64,000 nt of DNA from Escherichia coli (GTDB lineage Bacteria > Pseudomonadota > Gammaproteobacteria > Enterobacterales > Enterobacteriaceae): NCBI RefSeq assembly GCF_036503815.1, contig NZ_AP027764.1, positions 3,968,001 through 4,032,000 of the forward strand, given 5' to 3'. The notes under the pieces were generated by a model that was given only the letters and a program-made list of their open reading frames with translations, had not been told where the DNA came from and did not search any database. The position numbers were made by a program, and so were the translations under genes. Positions 51,829 through 60,208 of this stretch are shown here, one piece after another. The first letter of the stretch is position 1. Every line of letters begins with the position of its first letter.

Positions 51829-54219
51829 ATGGCAATTAACAATACCGGCTCGCGACGATTACTCGTCACGCTAACAGCCCTATTTGCAGCGCTTTGTGGG
51901 CTGTATCTTCTCATTGGCGGAGGCTGGTTGGTCGCGATCGGCGGCTCCTGGTACTACCCTATCGCTGGCCTTATGATGCTCGGCGTCGCCTGGATGCTGT
52001 GGCGCAGCAAACGCGCCGCACTTTGGCTTTACGCGGCATTGCTGCTTGGCACCATGATTTGGGGCGTCTGGGAAGTGGGTTTCGATTTCTGGGCGCTGAC
52101 GCCGCGTAGCGACATTCTGGTCTTCTTTGGTATCTGGCTGATCCTGCCGTTTGTCTGGCGTCGCCTGGTCATTCCTGCCAGCGGCGCAGTTGCCGCGTTG
52201 GTGGTCGCGCTGTTGATTAGCGGTGGTATCCTCACCTGGGCCGGATTTAACGATCCACAGGAAATCAACGGCACCTTAAGCGCTGATGCTACACCTGCCG
52301 AAGCTATCTCCCCCGTTGCCGATCAAGACTGGCCTGCCTATGGTCGCAATCAGGAAGGTCAACGCTTTTCACCACTGAAACAAATTAACGCTGATAACGT
52401 CCACAAGCTGAAAGAAGCCTGGGTGTTCCGTACAGGCGATGTGAAACAGCCGAACGATCCGGGCGAAATCACCAATGAAGTGACGCCGATTAAAGTAGGC
52501 GACACGCTTTACCTGTGTACCGCTCACCAGCGTTTGTTTGCGCTCGATGCCGCCAGCGGCAAAGAGAAATGGCATTACGATCCTGAGCTGAAAACCAACG
52601 AGTCTTTCCAGCATGTAACCTGCCGTGGTGTCTCTTATCATGAAGCCAAAGCAGAAACTGCTTCGCCGGAAGTGATGGCGGATTGCCCGCGTCGTATCAT
52701 TCTCCCGGTCAATGATGGCCGCCTGATTGCGATTAACGCTGAAAACGGCAAGCTGTGCGAAACCTTTGCCAATAAAGGCGTACTCAATCTGCAAAGCAAT
52801 ATGCCGGACACCAAACCGGGTCTGTATGAGCCGACTTCACCACCGATTATCACTGATAAAACCATCGTGATGGCGGGTTCCGTCACTGATAACTTCTCAA
52901 CCCGCGAAACGTCTGGCGTGATCCGTGGTTTTGATGTCAATACCGGGGAGCTGTTGTGGGCCTTTGATCCAGGCGCGAAAGATCCGAACGCAATCCCGTC
53001 TGACGAACACACCTTTACCTTTAACTCGCCAAACTCGTGGGCACCTGCGGCCTATGACGCGAAGCTGGATCTGGTGTATCTGCCGATGGGTGTGACCACG
53101 CCAGATATCTGGGGCGGTAACCGCACCCCAGAACAGGAACGTTATGCCAGCTCGATTCTGGCGCTGAATGCCACTACCGGGAAACTGGCGTGGAGCTATC
53201 AGACCGTTCACCACGACCTGTGGGATATGGATCTTCCAGCACAGCCAACGCTGGCAGATATCACCGTTAATGGTCAAAAAGTTCCGGTTATTTACGCTCC
53301 AGCGAAAACTGGCAACATTTTTGTGCTTGATCGCCGCAATGGTGAACTGGTGGTTCCGGCCCCGGAAAAACCGGTGCCGCAAGGCGCAGCGAAAGGTGAT
53401 TACGTGACCCCTACTCAACCCTTCTCGGAACTGAGCTTCCGTCCGACGAAAGATTTGAGAGGTGCGGATATGTGGGGAGCCACCATGTTTGACCAACTGG
53501 TGTGCCGCGTGATGTTCCACCAGATGCGCTATGAAGGCATTTTCACCCCGCCATCTGAACAGGGTACGCTGGTCTTCCCGGGTAACCTGGGGATGTTCGA
53601 ATGGGGCGGGATTTCCGTTGATCCGAATCGTGAAGTGGCAATTGCCAACCCAATGGCGCTGCCGTTTGTTTCAAAACTGATCCCTCGCGGTCCAGGCAAC
53701 CCGATGGAACAGCCGAAAGATGCCAAAGGCACGGGTACGGAATCCGGCATTCAGCCACAGTACGGCGTACCGTATGGCGTTACGCTCAACCCGTTCCTTT
53801 CGCCGTTTGGTCTGCCATGTAAACAGCCAGCATGGGGCTATATCTCGGCGTTGGATCTGAAAACCAACGAAGTGGTGTGGAAGAAACGCATTGGTACGCC
53901 GCAGGACAGCATGCCGTTCCCGATGCCCGTTCCGGTGCCGTTCAATATGGGTATGCCGATGCTGGGCGGGCCAATCTCCACGGCGGGTAACGTGCTGTTT
54001 ATCGCCGCTACGGCAGATAACTACCTGCGCGCTTACAACATGAGCAACGGTGAAAAACTGTGGCAGGGCCGTTTACCGGCGGGTGGTCAGGCAACACCGA
54101 TGACCTATGAAGTGAATGGTAAGCAGTATGTGGTGATCTCCGCAGGCGGTCACGGTTCATTTGGTACGAAGATGGGCGACTATATTGTGGCTTATGCGTT
54201 GCCGGATGATGTGAATTAA
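51829..54219 (+). CDS. gcd: Membrane-bound PQQ-dependent glucose dehydrogenase
   Basis: Gcd oxidises glucose to gluconolactone in the periplasm and passes electrons to ubiquinone; E. coli makes the apoenzyme but not PQQ, so activity needs external PQQ. The 796-residue protein has five N-terminal membrane segments (residues about 10-140) and a C-terminal eight-bladed PQQ propeller with tryptophan-docking repeats, including the DLWDMDLPAQP segment (about 461-471, catalytic Asp466). The ATG at 51829 was chosen over one six codons earlier to match K-12. Confidence 0.98.
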   Translation: MAINNTGSRRLLVTLTALFAALCGLYLLIGGGWLVAIGGSWYYPIAGLMMLGVAWMLWRSKRAALWLYAALLLGTMIWGVWEVGFDFWALTPRSDILVFFGIWLILPFVWRRLVIPASGAVAALVVALLISGGILTWAGFNDPQEINGTLSADATPAEAISPVADQDWPAYGRNQEGQRFSPLKQINADNVHKLKEAWVFRTGDVKQPNDPGEITNEVTPIKVGDTLYLCTAHQRLFALDAASGKEKWHYDPELKTNESFQHVTCRGVSYHEAKAETASPEVMADCPRRIILPVNDGRLIAINAENGKLCETFANKGVLNLQSNMPDTKPGLYEPTSPPIITDKTIVMAGSVTDNFSTRETSGVIRGFDVNTGELLWAFDPGAKDPNAIPSDEHTFTFNSPNSWAPAAYDAKLDLVYLPMGVTTPDIWGGNRTPEQERYASSILALNATTGKLAWSYQTVHHDLWDMDLPAQPTLADITVNGQKVPVIYAPAKTGNIFVLDRRNGELVVPAPEKPVPQGAAKGDYVTPTQPFSELSFRPTKDLRGADMWGATMFDQLVCRVMFHQMRYEGIFTPPSEQGTLVFPGNLGMFEWGGISVDPNREVAIANPMALPFVSKLIPRGPGNPMEQPKDAKGTGTESGIQPQYGVPYGVTLNPFLSPFGLPCKQPAWGYISALDLKTNEVVWKKRIGTPQDSMPFPMPVPVPFNMGMPMLGGPISTAGNVLFIAATADNYLRAYNMSNGEKLWQGRLPAGGQATPMTYEVNGKQYVVISAGGHGSFGTKMGDYIVAYALPDDVN

Positions 54220-54257
54220 GATTGACTCATATTGCTGACAAAGTGCGCTTTGTTCAT

Positions 54258-54355
54258 GCCGGATGCGGCGAAAACGCCTTATCCGGCCTACTAAAACTCG
54301 CAAATTCAATAAATTGCAGAGTTCACGTAGGCCTGATAAGCGTAGCGCATCAGGC
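54258..54355. repeat. BIME (two REP units in opposite orientation)
   Basis: Two REP-like palindromic units lie after gcd: GCCGGATGCGG paired with a CCGGCCTAC end at 54258-54291, and GTAGGCCTGATAAG to GCATCAGGC at 54327-54355. Their arrangement (head to head with a short spacer) is that of a bacterial interspersed mosaic element. It sits between the convergent gcd and cueO genes. Confidence 0.9.
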
Positions 54356-54379
54356 AGTTTTGCGTTTGTCAGCAGAATA

Positions 54380-54401
54380 ATGCCCGGAGAGATCCGGGCA
54401 T
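54380..54401. terminator. Hairpin downstream of cueO
   Basis: Perfect 9-bp arms ATGCCCGGA (54380-54388) and TCCGGGCAT (54393-54401) with a GAGA loop, 20 bp past the cueO stop. On the minus strand it is followed by TATTCTG. Confidence 0.7.
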
Positions 54402-54420
54402 ATTTCCGAATACGGTCTTT

Positions 54421-55971
54421 TTATACCGTAAACCCTAACATCATCCCCGTATCTTCATGCTCCAGCAGATGGCAGTGCGCCATATATGCATGTTCTTTCG
54501 GTGCGTCGTGATTAAACTTCACCAGGACTTCGCTGACATTACCTTCTACCTTAACAGTATCTTTCCAGCCTGCGCGATGCGTCGCTGGCGGTTTGCCATT
54601 TTCCGACAAGATACGGAACTGCGTACCGTGGATATGGAACGGATGCAGCATCATGTCGCCCACGCCAGAGATAACCCAACGCTCGTACTGCCCTTTCGCT
54701 GCCGCAAACATCGGCTTGTTCATATCAAACGCCTGACCGTTGATTTTATTGGCATGGTGGAAATCGAACTTCCCGCCGTGGTTCATATGATTCATATTGC
54801 CGTGCCCCATATGGCCCATCATCTGGCTGTGATCCATCCCGGCCATCGCCTGATCGCCATATTTCTCCATCAGCATCTGCATCCCCATCATATCGAGCAT
54901 CGGGTCCATAGAGAGTTGCAGCTTGCGTACCGTCAGCCCTTCCAGCGAAGGTAATGCTGGCAGGCTACTTAACGCGTCAGGTAAGGCACCTGAAGCACTA
55001 ATGGAAATCGGCTGGATCCGCATTACCGGATGCGGCTTGTCAAACGGTGCAATTGCCATTCCCATCTGGCTGACCGGTAGCGTCACCAGATCAAAGGGTT
55101 TGTTGTCGTTAACCTCCACCAGCACTTCGAAACGCTCGCCCATCAGCACCGGCAGCTCGCTCACCTTCACTGGTTCAGGTAGCAGACCACCGTCGCTGGC
55201 AATCACATACAGCGGGCGATTGTCACTGGTAGCGAAATTGAGCGAGCGGGCGTTACAGCCATTGAGCAAACGCAGGCGCAGCCAGCCGCGCGGGGCGGCG
55301 TGTTGCGGGTAGATAGCACCATTGGTCAGCAGCGTATCGCCAAACCAACCCACGGCAGCGGTCATCATATCCAGTTGATAATCAATCTGCCCGTCAGCGT
55401 TAAATTTTTTATCCTGCACGATCACCGGGACATCATCGATACCCCACTGTTTTGGCAGCATTAATTTTAGAATCTCGTCATCTTCAATCACTACCAGCCC
55501 CGCCAGCCCCATCGCCACCTGTCGCCCGGTTTTGCCATGTTGATGCGGATGGAACCAGCAGGTAGCGGCAGGTTGATCAACGTTCAACGTCACCGTACGC
55601 TTGCCACCTGGCGGAATAATTCCCTGCGGGCCGCCGTCGACTTCACCCGGTACTTCCAGCCCGTGCCAGTGCAACGTCGTCTCTTCCGTCAGTTGGTTAT
55701 AGATATCAACCGTTACCGCTTTGCCGCGCTGTAATTTCACCGCCGGCCCCAGCAGATTGCCGTTATAGCCCCAGGTAGTTGCCGTTTTTCCGGCAAAGGT
55801 GGACTGGCCTGTGCCAACAGTTAACTGAATACGATTGCGGGCATCAGTCGTGAGCAAATCAGGGATCGGTAACGTTGGACGCTCCGCCGCAAATACTGCG
55901 CGGCTCCACAGCGGCAAGGCTGAAGCTACGCCCAGCGCAATGGAATATTTCAAGAAATCACGACGTTGCAT
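54421..55971 (-). CDS. cueO: Multicopper oxidase CueO
   Basis: CueO oxidises Cu(I) to less toxic Cu(II) in the periplasm. The 516-residue precursor has a Tat signal (QRRDFLKYSIALGVASALP, ends about residue 28). Copper ligands are visible: HWHG and HPHQHG (trinuclear), and HPFHIHG and AHCHLLEHEDTGM near the C-terminus (type 1 plus trinuclear). The Met/His-rich insert (about residues 355-405) typical of CueO is intact. The ATG at 55971 was chosen (13 codons into the open frame). A CueR promoter lies upstream. Confidence 0.98.
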   Translation of the reverse strand: MQRRDFLKYSIALGVASALPLWSRAVFAAERPTLPIPDLLTTDARNRIQLTVGTGQSTFAGKTATTWGYNGNLLGPAVKLQRGKAVTVDIYNQLTEETTLHWHGLEVPGEVDGGPQGIIPPGGKRTVTLNVDQPAATCWFHPHQHGKTGRQVAMGLAGLVVIEDDEILKLMLPKQWGIDDVPVIVQDKKFNADGQIDYQLDMMTAAVGWFGDTLLTNGAIYPQHAAPRGWLRLRLLNGCNARSLNFATSDNRPLYVIASDGGLLPEPVKVSELPVLMGERFEVLVEVNDNKPFDLVTLPVSQMGMAIAPFDKPHPVMRIQPISISASGALPDALSSLPALPSLEGLTVRKLQLSMDPMLDMMGMQMLMEKYGDQAMAGMDHSQMMGHMGHGNMNHMNHGGKFDFHHANKINGQAFDMNKPMFAAAKGQYERWVISGVGDMMLHPFHIHGTQFRILSENGKPPATHRAGWKDTVKVEGNVSEVLVKFNHDAPKEHAYMAHCHLLEHEDTGMMLGFTV

Positions 55972-56016
55972 AGTTATTTCCTTATTCTTAAGCAGGCGAA
56001 ACAAAATCAAACGTTG

Positions 56017-56047
56017 AGCATAGTCCTTCCCCTTACGGGAAGGTCAA
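56017..56047 (-). promoter_or_regulatory. CueR-activated promoter of cueO
   Basis: On the minus strand -35 TTGACC (56047-56042) and -10 TATGCT (56022-56017) are separated by 19 bp, the over-long spacer of MerR-family promoters. The dyad CCTTCCCCTTACGGGAAGG (56025-56043, plus strand) covers that spacer. It agrees with the established CueR site. Confidence 0.92.
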
Positions 56048-56136
56048 GCCGCAGACACAATTTAATCAACAATAATGGTCGTCGCCTCGCTCGCAGTGTG
56101 CTAACGTTTATCTTCTTTAAGCCCCTGGTAGAAGCA

Positions 56137-56484
56137 ATGAAGACGTTTTTCAGAACAGTGTTATTCGGCAGCCTGATGGCCGTCTGCGCAAACAGTTACG
56201 CGCTCAGCGAGTCTGAAGCCGAAGATATGGCCGATTTAACGGCAGTTTTTGTCTTTCTGAAGAACGATTGTGGTTACCAGAACTTACCAAACGGGCAGAT
56301 TCGTCGCGCACTGGTCTTTTTCGCCCAGCAAAACCAGTGGGATCTCAGCAACTACGATACCTTCGACATGAAAGCCCTCGGTGAAGACAGCTACCGCGAT
56401 CTCAGCGGCATCGGCATTCCCGTCGCTAAAAAATGCAAAGCCCTGGCTCGCGATTCCTTAAGCCTGCTTGCCTACGTCAAATAA
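56137..56484 (+). CDS. yacC: Small exported protein YacC
   Basis: A 115-residue protein with an N-terminal signal peptide (residues 1-23, ends SYA-L). The mature part has two cysteines (NDCGYQ and AKKCKA), likely disulfide-bonded. It belongs to the YacC family related to type II secretion pilotins (PulS/OutS-like), so a pilotin role is plausible but unproven. I used the ATG at 56137; the open frame extends back to 55966 into the cueO promoter. speE follows after 105 bp. Confidence 0.93.
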   Translation: MKTFFRTVLFGSLMAVCANSYALSESEAEDMADLTAVFVFLKNDCGYQNLPNGQIRRALVFFAQQNQWDLSNYDTFDMKALGEDSYRDLSGIGIPVAKKCKALARDSLSLLAYVK

Positions 56485-56589
56485 TCCCTGATACCTTTTT
56501 GTAGAAATATTGACCGTGCATCCGCGGTCAATGTTAGCTATTATGTTGCGCCCTTTTTTTACGGGTGTTAACAAAGGAGGTATCAACCC

Positions 56590-57456
56590 ATGGCCGAAAA
56601 AAAACAGTGGCATGAAACGCTACACGACCAGTTTGGGCAGTACTTTGCTGTAGATAACGTTCTGTATCATGAAAAGACCGATCACCAGGATCTGATCATT
56701 TTTGAGAACGCCGCATTTGGTCGCGTAATGGCGCTGGATGGCGTAGTACAAACCACCGAGCGCGACGAGTTTATCTATCATGAGATGATGACCCACGTTC
56801 CGCTATTAGCCCACGGTCACGCGAAACATGTGCTGATTATCGGCGGCGGCGACGGTGCCATGCTGCGTGAAGTGACCCGACATAAAAACGTTGAGTCAAT
56901 CACGATGGTGGAAATCGATGCGGGTGTCGTGTCGTTCTGCCGTCAGTATCTGCCCAACCATAACGCCGGTAGCTACGACGATCCGCGCTTTAAACTGGTG
57001 ATCGACGATGGCGTCAATTTCGTTAATCAAACCAGCCAGACCTTTGATGTCATTATCTCCGACTGCACCGATCCTATCGGTCCCGGCGAAAGTCTTTTCA
57101 CCTCAGCATTTTATGAAGGCTGCAAACGTTGCCTGAATCCTGGCGGTATTTTTGTCGCACAGAACGGCGTCTGTTTTTTACAGCAGGAAGAGGCCATTGA
57201 CAGCTATCGTAAACTCAGCCATTACTTCAGCGATGTTGGCTTTTATCAGGCGGCAATCCCGACCTATTACGGCGGCATCATGACCTTTGCATGGGCGACA
57301 GATAACGACGCCTTGCGCCATCTCTCAACCGAAATTATTCAGGCGCGTTTTCTCGCTTCTGGCCTGAAATGCCGTTATTACAATCCGGCAGTCCATACGG
57401 CAGCTTTTGCCTTACCTCAGTATCTGCAAGACGCACTGGCCTCACAGCCGTCCTAA
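56590..57456 (+). CDS. speE: Spermidine synthase
   Basis: SpeE transfers the aminopropyl group from decarboxylated S-adenosylmethionine to putrescine, giving spermidine and methylthioadenosine (the substrate of Mtn in this window). The 288-residue protein has the dcSAM-binding GGGDGAMLREV motif (about residues 85-95) and SDCTDPIGPGE (about 157-167) with the catalytic Asp. A near-perfect AAGGAGGT ribosome site precedes the ATG. It is co-transcribed with speD, 15 bp later. Confidence 0.98.
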   Translation: MAEKKQWHETLHDQFGQYFAVDNVLYHEKTDHQDLIIFENAAFGRVMALDGVVQTTERDEFIYHEMMTHVPLLAHGHAKHVLIIGGGDGAMLREVTRHKNVESITMVEIDAGVVSFCRQYLPNHNAGSYDDPRFKLVIDDGVNFVNQTSQTFDVIISDCTDPIGPGESLFTSAFYEGCKRCLNPGGIFVAQNGVCFLQQEEAIDSYRKLSHYFSDVGFYQAAIPTYYGGIMTFAWATDNDALRHLSTEIIQARFLASGLKCRYYNPAVHTAAFALPQYLQDALASQPS

Positions 57457-57471
57457 GGAGAAGATAAGAAA

Positions 57472-58266
57472 TTGAAAAAACTGAAACTGCATGGCTTTAA
57501 TAATCTGACCAAAAGTCTGAGTTTTTGTATTTACGATATCTGCTATGCCAAAACTGCCGAAGAGCGCGACGGTTATATCGCTTATATCGATGAACTCTAT
57601 AATGCCAACCGCCTGACCGAAATTCTGTCAGAAACCTGTTCCATTATCGGAGCCAATATTCTTAACATCGCCCGCCAGGATTACGAACCACAGGGTGCCA
57701 GCGTCACTATTCTAGTGAGTGAAGAACCGGTCGACCCGAAACTTATCGACAAAACAGAACACCCTGGACCACTGCCAGAAACGGTCGTTGCCCATCTCGA
57801 TAAAAGTCATATTTGCGTACATACCTATCCGGAAAGCCATCCTGAAGGCGGTTTATGTACCTTCCGCGCTGATATTGAAGTCTCGACCTGCGGCGTGATT
57901 TCTCCGTTGAAGGCACTGAATTACCTGATCCACCAGCTTGAATCCGATATCGTGACCATTGATTATCGCGTGCGCGGTTTTACCCGCGACATTAACGGTA
58001 TGAAGCACTTTATCGACCATGAGATTAATTCGATTCAGAACTTTATGTCCGAGGATATGAAGGCGCTGTATGACATGGTGGATGTGAACGTCTATCAGGA
58101 AAATATCTTCCATACAAAAATGTTGCTTAAAGAGTTCGACCTTAAGCACTACATGTTCCACACTAAACCGGAAGATTTAACCGACAGCGAGCGCCAGGAA
58201 ATTACCGCTGCGCTGTGGAAAGAAATGCGCGAGATTTATTACGGGCGCAATATGCCAGCTGTTTAA
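57472..58266 (+). CDS. speD: S-adenosylmethionine decarboxylase proenzyme, TTG start
   Basis: SpeD makes decarboxylated SAM for SpeE. The 264-residue proenzyme self-cleaves at LDKSHICVHTYPE (Lys111-Ser112) to form the pyruvoyl group; the motif is intact. The start is TTG at 57472 (MKKLKLHG), as in K-12; AAGGAG lies about 10 bases upstream. The TTG probably limits translation. A 9-bp hairpin follows the stop. Confidence 0.97.
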   Translation: MKKLKLHGFNNLTKSLSFCIYDICYAKTAEERDGYIAYIDELYNANRLTEILSETCSIIGANILNIARQDYEPQGASVTILVSEEPVDPKLIDKTEHPGPLPETVVAHLDKSHICVHTYPESHPEGGLCTFRADIEVSTCGVISPLKALNYLIHQLESDIVTIDYRVRGFTRDINGMKHFIDHEINSIQNFMSEDMKALYDMVDVNVYQENIFHTKMLLKEFDLKHYMFHTKPEDLTDSERQEITAALWKEMREIYYGRNMPAV

Positions 58267-58272
58267 CGGCTC

Positions 58273-58296
58273 TGGCGGAGCTCGCAGGCTCCGCCA
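58273..58296 (+). terminator. Hairpin downstream of speD
   Basis: Perfect 9-bp arms TGGCGGAGC (58273-58281) and GCTCCGCCA (58288-58296) with a 6-base loop, 7 bp after the speD stop. The tail is TGCTGTAG, so T-poor; termination may be partial. Confidence 0.65.
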
Positions 58297-58515
58297 TGCT
58301 GTAGCGTGGTGTCTTACTGGCCTAATGTATAAGTTAGAGCAGTATTGAAATAATAAAATAGCAGCCGAAACACTCCTTATTATTCATTAAAAATGAGAGT
58401 TAATAACACTGTGTTTCTTTTGCATTTTTCACACATTTAAGTTACGATATAAAAGAACACAAATATTCACCACGTAAATATCTTCATGGGACAACATAAT
58501 TAAGGGAAATAGATA

Positions 58516-59607
58516 ATGAATAACAAGAAAACCATAGCTGCAATATTATTATGCAGTGGTTTATTTATGAACATCGCTAATGCTACTGATGTTTACGCTC
58601 TGGAGAAAGGATTATACGCTGGTGATGTAAAAGCACAGTATGAATTAGGCGTTAAATACATTAATGGTGATGGCGTTGAGAAAAACTATCTAAAAGGTTC
58701 AGTACTGGTTTATGCCTCTGCATACACCCAAAAAAATAGCTCCCTGACCGCCCCTATTGATGTAAAGAATGCGACTAACTGGCAAAAAGATGAAATAGCG
58801 CGCCTTGGCGAAGAGTTAGCAAAAAACAACCCAGACGCATGGAAAACACTTTGGATTAATACATCACTCAGTGAATTGCATAAATTAGCCGACAAAGGTG
58901 ACGCCACTGCTCTGTATCATCTCGGTCTGTCTACCCGTTCCGCCGAAGAAGCATTCACTTACTTTGAAAAAGCGGCAATAAAAAATAATATACCATCGCA
59001 AGTTATTTTAGCTGAAATCTACAATACCGCAGGTGGTGTAAAGCAAGATGCCAGCAAAAGTCTTGAATGGACGCGTAAAGCAGCAGAAAATGGCGATGCC
59101 AATTCTCAAGTGAAAATGTACCGTTATTACCGTGGAAACTTCGGTGATATCGTTGAGAAAAATGAACATACCGCAAATGAATGGCTGCAAAAAGCAATTG
59201 ATCAAGGTGATGCTTATGCTATGCAAGAAAAATCATGGAATTATGCTCGTGGCGACATTAGTACTCCAAAGGATATCAATAAGAGTCTCGAACTTTATAA
59301 AAAAAGTATGGTTATAAAAATCAACAAAAAAACAGAAAATTATACTGATTATAGTTCATTTGCTTATTTGTATTTACTAAAAGGGGATAATGTAAAATCG
59401 TGGGTCCTCTTTCAAATGGCAAAAAAAATCTCTGCACAAATGGGGCAAGAGTTTCAGGTAGCAGAAGAAGACCTGGAAACGATTCCTGTCTTATCGCTTG
59501 CCGAAAATAAAAATGCGAAAAACGTCCTTTCTACAAGCGAAGGGAAAGAGGCGAAGAAATTATTAGCCGCGCTGGAAAAGAATCCTTCCTCAATCGCAAA
59601 CTGGTAA
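58516..59607 (+). CDS. Exported Sel1-repeat protein, accessory
   Basis: A 363-residue protein with a signal peptide (residues 1-23, ends ANA-T) and several Sel1-like (TPR-type) helical repeats, for example GDVKAQYELGVKYINGDGVEKN (split near residues 36-57), KGDATALYHLG (about 126), SLEWTRKAAENGDANSQVKMY (about 184-204) and ANEWLQKAIDQGDAYAM (about 220-236). It is likely periplasmic or surface-exposed and mediates protein contacts. It starts with ATG after AAGGGA. I do not remember a gene here in K-12, where yacL follows speD. Composition is more AT-rich than its neighbours. Function unknown. Confidence 0.88.
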   Translation: MNNKKTIAAILLCSGLFMNIANATDVYALEKGLYAGDVKAQYELGVKYINGDGVEKNYLKGSVLVYASAYTQKNSSLTAPIDVKNATNWQKDEIARLGEELAKNNPDAWKTLWINTSLSELHKLADKGDATALYHLGLSTRSAEEAFTYFEKAAIKNNIPSQVILAEIYNTAGGVKQDASKSLEWTRKAAENGDANSQVKMYRYYRGNFGDIVEKNEHTANEWLQKAIDQGDAYAMQEKSWNYARGDISTPKDINKSLELYKKSMVIKINKKTENYTDYSSFAYLYLLKGDNVKSWVLFQMAKKISAQMGQEFQVAEEDLETIPVLSLAENKNAKNVLSTSEGKEAKKLLAALEKNPSSIANW

Positions 59608-59625
59608 CTTGAGTACTAATGTAAA

Positions 59626-59650
59626 CAACGCTCCTGGACCAGGGGCGTTG
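59626..59650. terminator. Hairpin between the Sel1 gene and yacL
   Basis: CAACGCTCCTGG (59626-59637) and CCAGGGGCGTTG (59639-59650) pair with one mismatch in a near-perfect palindrome between two convergent genes. In practice the loop would open a few bp. It may serve both directions. Confidence 0.65.
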
Positions 59651-59671
59651 CAATATCCAGCAATGTTTAGT

Positions 59672-60034
59672 TTACCCTTGCCTGAGGAAATCGCGGTAAG
59701 CCGCCACTACCTGCAAGAAGTCCTCAACGCCGCACAGCGACAGGCTTTCCTCGTCGTAGTAGTTCATCCCCTCTTCCATTTCATCGCCAGCGAATTCCAG
59801 TTGATTGGCGCGAACCATTACCTCTTCACCGTCCATCCACAGGGTGTATTCATGCCCTGCCCGCTGCCAGGAACGTTCGCTGCCTTTGAGCGTGCGCGCG
59901 GCGTCTTCCACTTCATCAAGCAAGGCCAGGTTTTCTTTTACCTCTTCATTAAACCAGTGCCCGACCACTTCATGCCCCATGGACATGCGCACCTTTACCA
60001 CTCCGGTTACATCGCGCAGAAATTCATAATCCAT
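59672..60034 (-). CDS. yacL: UPF0231 family protein YacL
   Basis: A 120-residue acidic soluble protein of the UPF0231 family, with no known function. The start at 60034 (MDYEFLRD) was chosen because it gives the family length; a longer frame adds 16 residues upstream without a plausible ribosome site. The protein is rich in Glu and Asp (EEVKENLALLDEVEDA, DEMEEGMNYYDEE) with no signal peptide. It follows acnB in K-12 too but on the strand opposite to speED. Confidence 0.94.
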   Translation of the reverse strand: MDYEFLRDVTGVVKVRMSMGHEVVGHWFNEEVKENLALLDEVEDAARTLKGSERSWQRAGHEYTLWMDGEEVMVRANQLEFAGDEMEEGMNYYDEESLSLCGVEDFLQVVAAYRDFLRQG

Positions 60035-60145
60035 AGTGTGTTCCTCTGCTCCCGGCAATGCGCCGAAATCGCATTGCGCCATTGATTTAATTATCGCAGC
60101 CTTATCGGAGAAAAACAGCGGAACGGCGATGGTTTAGAAATAAAA

Positions 60146-60175
60146 AATGCCCGGGAATCTCATTCACCGGGCATT
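60146..60175 (-). terminator. Rho-independent terminator of acnB
   Basis: Arms AATGCCCGG (60146-60154) and CCGGGCATT (60167-60175) pair perfectly. On the minus strand the stem is followed by TTTTTA, a good T run. It lies 33 bp past the acnB stop. Confidence 0.88.
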
Positions 60176-60208
60176 GTCTCGTTTATGCGCAGCGGGTGCG
60201 CTTACTTA

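Noticed and set aside
59609..60085. A 158-codon frame on the plus strand opposite yacL
   Set aside because: yacL is a known family on the other strand; this frame has no family match by eye and lies in convergent DNA.
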